A stretch of DNA of 64,000 nucleotides, from contig NZ_SBIK01000001.1 in the NCBI RefSeq assembly GCF_006503695.1, positions 225,759 to 289,758 on the forward strand, written 5' to 3'. This DNA comes from Tepidiphilus succinatimandens. Lineage in GTDB: Bacteria > Pseudomonadota > Gammaproteobacteria > Burkholderiales > Rhodocyclaceae. The position numbers and the translations under genes were made by a program. Under the pieces are notes generated by a model that did no database searches, was not told the origin of the DNA, and was given only the letters and a program-made list of their open reading frames with translations. Of this stretch, positions 60,992 to 64,000 are shown piece after piece (position 1 is the first letter of the stretch; each line of letters begins with the position of its first letter).

Positions 60992-61909
60992 TTAGTGATT
61001 GACGGCCTGCTTGAATTGCCGCAGCTGGCGAAAGGTGGTCATCTCTGGCTCCGTCTCTTTGAGCAGACCAGGCCGGACGACCGGTGGATGCTTCGCATCG
61101 TGCAGCACGGCGGCGTCGCTACCGGCGTAGTCCTTCGAGCGATTGACTAGGAAATCGACCAGGTGGTTACGGATTCGGTAGAACTGTGGATCGTGATGCA
61201 TTTCGGCGCGTGTTCGGTCTCGTGGCATGGTGATCTCAACGATTTCGACGATCTTGGCTAGCGGGCCGTTGCTCATCAAGATCACCTTGTCGGCGAGCAA
61301 GATGGCCTCGTCGACGTCGTGAGTGATCATGAATACGGTCTGGCGCGTAGCCTGAACGATCTTCAGAAGCTCATCCTGGATGGTGCCCCGGGTCAGCGCG
61401 TCGAGCGCACCGAAAGGCTCGTCGAGCAGCAGCATCTTCGGTTCGATGGCGAAGGCACGGGCAATGCCGACGCGTTGTTTCATGCCGCCCGACAGTTCCG
61501 CCGGTTTCTTGTGGATAGCCTGACCGAGGCCGACCATTTCCAGATAGTGCGTGCTGTGTTCAGCAATCTTCGCCTTCGACCAGTCCGGCCACTTTGACTT
61601 AACGGCGAAGGCTACGTTGGCAAGCACACTCATCCAGGGCATTAGGGCATGGTTCTGGAAGACTACGCCGCGATCCAAGCTGGGGCCAGCGACCTCTCGG
61701 CCGTCCATAATAACGACACCGTCGCTAGATTCCTCGAGACCAGCCAAGATATTGAGTATGGTCGTCTTACCACAGCCGGAATGGCCGATGATGCAGACAA
61801 ACTCGCCTTTGTCGATACCAAAGTGGATGTTCTCGAAAATCGGTGTTAAAGTTCCCGGGTAAACTTTTTTCAGTCCTTCAACGCTGAGAAAATGCTGAGT
61901 CATTGTCAT
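60992..61909 (-). CDS. Cyanate/nitrate-type ABC transporter ATPase
   Basis: A 305-aa ATPase of the NrtD/CynD/TauB group: Walker A GHSGCGKT, signature LSGGMKQRV, Walker B MLLLDEPFGALD and switch ITHDVDEA. A C-terminal extension of about 50 residues follows the ATPase core. It starts at the stop of the permease gene. It powers uptake for the cyanase downstream. Confidence 0.94.
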   Translation of the reverse strand: MTMTQHFLSVEGLKKVYPGTLTPIFENIHFGIDKGEFVCIIGHSGCGKTTILNILAGLEESSDGVVIMDGREVAGPSLDRGVVFQNHALMPWMSVLANVAFAVKSKWPDWSKAKIAEHSTHYLEMVGLGQAIHKKPAELSGGMKQRVGIARAFAIEPKMLLLDEPFGALDALTRGTIQDELLKIVQATRQTVFMITHDVDEAILLADKVILMSNGPLAKIVEIVEITMPRDRTRAEMHHDPQFYRIRNHLVDFLVNRSKDYAGSDAAVLHDAKHPPVVRPGLLKETEPEMTTFRQLRQFKQAVNH

Positions 61910-62751
61910 TACTCCCGGTAGGTGACGAATTTCTGCAACACGCCGAAGATCTGGTCGAGAATCATACCGACGAAACCAATCATGACAACAGCGAATATCA
62001 CGTTGTGCAGTGCCAGGTTATTCCACTCGTTCCAGACAAAGTAACCGATGCCAATGCTACCGACCAGCATTTCGGCCGCGACAATGACCAGCCAGGCGAT
62101 GCCCATCGAGATGCGCATGCCGGTCAGGATGGTCGGCGCGGCGGCCGGTAAAATCACCTGAAAAGCCTTGCGCAGCGGACTGACTTCTAGCGTCCGGGCG
62201 ACGTTGATCCAGTCCTTACGCACCGAAGCGACGCCGAAGGCGGTGTTGATCAGCATTGGCCACAGCGAGCAGATGAAGATGACGAAAATCCCGGAGACGT
62301 CCGAGTCCTTGAGGCTGTACAGGGCGATCGGCATCCAAGCGAGCGGCGAGATCGGCTTGAGGATCTGGATGAAGGGGTTGAAGGCCTGCAGTAACAAGGG
62401 CGACATGCCTATGGCAAAACCAAGTGGCAGGGCGACGATGACCGCCAGCAAGAATCCGAGGGCAACGCGACCAAGCGAATGGGCGAGCTGTATGCCAATG
62501 CCCTTATCGTTCGGCCCGTTGTCGTAAAAGGGGTCGGATAGGTATGTGATGAAAGCCTCGCCGACCTTGCTTGGCGTCGGGAATCCGCTCGACTTCTCGG
62601 CCCCCTTACCCATCAGTACGGTATACTCGGCATCAACGCTGCTCAACGTCGCCTGTTCCCTGGTGAAGGTGGCCAGCGACCACATCCCCAAGAACAGGAG
62701 AAAGAGAAGCAGCGAGATCAGTGCCGCCTGGAACCCTTGGGGCTTGAACAT
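61909..62751 (-). CDS. Cyanate/nitrate-type ABC transporter permease
   Basis: A 280-aa inner-membrane permease with about six helices. The ATPase-contact loop is DWINVARTLEVSPLRKAFQVILPAAAPTILTGMRISMG. PSKVGEAF and the periplasmic insert fit the NrtB family. The ATG at 62751 (MFKPQGF) follows GAGGAGCGG; the longer start lies inside the upstream gene. Confidence 0.94.
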   Translation of the reverse strand: MFKPQGFQAALISLLLFLLFLGMWSLATFTREQATLSSVDAEYTVLMGKGAEKSSGFPTPSKVGEAFITYLSDPFYDNGPNDKGIGIQLAHSLGRVALGFLLAVIVALPLGFAIGMSPLLLQAFNPFIQILKPISPLAWMPIALYSLKDSDVSGIFVIFICSLWPMLINTAFGVASVRKDWINVARTLEVSPLRKAFQVILPAAAPTILTGMRISMGIAWLVIVAAEMLVGSIGIGYFVWNEWNNLALHNVIFAVVMIGFVGMILDQIFGVLQKFVTYRE

Positions 62752-62761
62752 GGTCCGCTCC

Positions 62762-63991
62762 TCAGACTTTCTTGATGGCAAAGCTGTTGACGTAGTCATC
62801 GGCCTTGGGCGGGTCGAACTCCTTCCCCATCACCGAGAACTTCTTCATGTTCTCCTTTGGCGGATTCATGCCAAGCTCCGCCATGTACTTACGCGCGTCG
62901 GTCAGGCGGTAGACCTTTTCGGCGATGTCCTTGTAGCGCACCTCACCTTTAACGTAGCCCCATCGCTTCATCTGTGAAAGGATCCAATAGGCCATCGAGT
63001 ACCATGGGAAGGGGTCATAATCAACGCGTTCTGGCACATTGCGCACATTGCCCAGGCCGTCGGCAAACTTGCCGGTGAGCACCTGCTCAAGAACTGTCTT
63101 CGGCTGGTTTAGATAGTTGGCCGGCGCTAGAACTTCGGCCATGATCGGCCGGTTCTTCGGGTCTCGGGCCATGGCTGCAGCCTTAAGGATGGCACGGTAA
63201 AGGGCGGCGAAACTGTTCGGATTCTGCTGGATGAACTCGGTCGGGACGGCGAAGGAGCAGCAGGGATGTCCATCCCAGATTTCGCGTGAGAGGATGTGGA
63301 TGAATCCCAGTTCGTCATAGACGGCACGCTGGTTAACCGGATCGGGACCGAGAAAACCGTCGATGTTGCCGGCGCGAAGATTGGCCACCATCTCCGGCGG
63401 CGCAACAACACGCAACTGGACGTCGGTGTCCGGATTGATGCCATATTCGGCCAGGTAGTAGCGCAGCAGCAGGTTATGGATCGAAAACTCGAAGGGAATA
63501 GCAAACTTGAAACCCTTCCAGTTCTTTGGGTCGCGGTTGTTCTTGTGCTTGTTGGCCAGGACGATGGCCTGACCGTTAATATTCTGAATGGTCATGACTT
63601 CGATCGGCACAGCGTTCGAACCGATGCCCATTGAGATGGCCAGCGGCATCGGCGCCAGCATGTGGGCCGCGTCGTACTCCTTATTCAGCACCTTGTCACG
63701 GATCAGGGCCCAGCCGGCCGTCTTCATCATCGTGACATTTAGTCCTTCGTTCTTGTAAAAACCCAGCGGGTCGGCCATAATCAGCGGACTGGCGCAAGTA
63801 ATAGGAATGAAACCGATCTTGAGGTCCTTCTTCTCCAGAGCACCTTTTTCCTGGGCCATGGATTCCAGCGCGCCAAAGGGGATAAGCGAGGAGATCGCTG
63901 CCCAGGCCGTCGATGCACCGACGGAGCGCAGGAAATTGCGGCGCTCCGCATCCTGCGGGAACAGCGCCCGCATCACCGTGGCCTGGATCAC
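62762..63991 (-). CDS. Cyanate/nitrate-type ABC transporter substrate-binding protein (5' end near window edge)
   Basis: A protein of about 409 aa in the NrtA/CmpA/CynA family. A twin-arginine-type signal (RRNFLRSVGASTAWAAISSLIPFGA) is followed by KIGFIPITCASPLIMADPLGFYKNEGLNV, GFKFAIPFEFSIHNLLLRYYLAEYGI and PCCSFAVPTEFIQQ. The first visible start is GTG 63991; an ATG at 63973 is also possible, and the frame stays open to the window end. The ligand, cyanate or nitrate, is inferred from cynS. Confidence 0.92.
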   Translation of the reverse strand: MIQATVMRALFPQDAERRNFLRSVGASTAWAAISSLIPFGALESMAQEKGALEKKDLKIGFIPITCASPLIMADPLGFYKNEGLNVTMMKTAGWALIRDKVLNKEYDAAHMLAPMPLAISMGIGSNAVPIEVMTIQNINGQAIVLANKHKNNRDPKNWKGFKFAIPFEFSIHNLLLRYYLAEYGINPDTDVQLRVVAPPEMVANLRAGNIDGFLGPDPVNQRAVYDELGFIHILSREIWDGHPCCSFAVPTEFIQQNPNSFAALYRAILKAAAMARDPKNRPIMAEVLAPANYLNQPKTVLEQVLTGKFADGLGNVRNVPERVDYDPFPWYSMAYWILSQMKRWGYVKGEVRYKDIAEKVYRLTDARKYMAELGMNPPKENMKKFSVMGKEFDPPKADDYVNSFAIKKV

Positions 63992-64000
63992 GCGTTGGTT

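Overview
The window is chromosomal DNA of a GC-rich proteobacterium. The glycolate-oxidase/dapF/DUF484/xerC gene order, RlmI and LutABC fit a betaproteobacterium; that assignment is inference from gene content, since no rRNA or tRNA gene is present. Three blocks can be told apart. (1) 1-21.2 kb is core-like and very GC-rich: a higBA toxin-antitoxin pair lying between a decayed and an intact copy of a DsbC-like gene end, MltA, a Rieske oxygenase, RlmI, a tightly overlapping minus-strand operon (FadR-type regulator, glcD, a 44-aa membrane protein, glcE, glcF, dapF, DUF484, xerC), a dynamin-like GTPase, mutM, a YgiQ radical-SAM protein, the lactate-utilisation operon lutABC and a YghU-type glutathione transferase. 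(2) 21.2-57.9 kb is a defence operon broken by a transposable prophage. parD-parE-mod-zeta-orf72-res run in one direction with overlaps or gaps of a few bases. The res gene (type III restriction subunit) is cut by a 30.9-kb Mu-like prophage at 26554-57456, flanked by a 5-bp target duplication (CTGGC). Removing the prophage and one copy of the repeat restores one 901-codon frame, with the helicase on one side and the PD-(D/E)xK nuclease on the other. (3) 57.9-64 kb has lower GC and carries an orphan HTH gene and a cyanate operon: substrate-binding protein, permease, ATPase, cyanase, OsmC-like, AhpD-like and an FAD reductase. The prophage combines Mu-type transposition with a P2-type contractile tail, as in BcepMu-like phages. 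Reading from its early end (57.4 kb) leftwards: a plus-strand repressor, an operator array, ner, transposase A, ATPase B, gemA, small zinc proteins and a minor head protein on the minus strand. A plus-strand block follows (portal, terminase, gp10-like, SAR endolysin, Rz with nested Rz1). The long minus-strand virion block runs from the protease/scaffold and capsid through baseplate V, J, I, fibre proteins, sheath, tube, frameshifted tail chaperone, tape measure, U, X, D and W. The most interesting system is a complete diversity-generating retroelement (DGR) inside the tail-fibre region, in the order variable receptor-binding protein with C-terminal VR, avd-like gene, template repeat TR, reverse transcriptase. 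This is the order known from Bordetella phage BPP-1. TR and VR align over 111 bases with 8 mismatches, and all 8 fall on adenines of the TR coding strand, which is the signature of adenine-specific mutagenic retrohoming. VR therefore appears to have diversified already in this lineage. Other sequence-level signals are a GGGAAAC slippery heptamer in the tail chaperone gene, a 16-bp palindrome in the divergent late promoter region, three transposase-site-like repeats at each prophage end, and a low-GC recognition domain inside the otherwise GC-rich mod gene.
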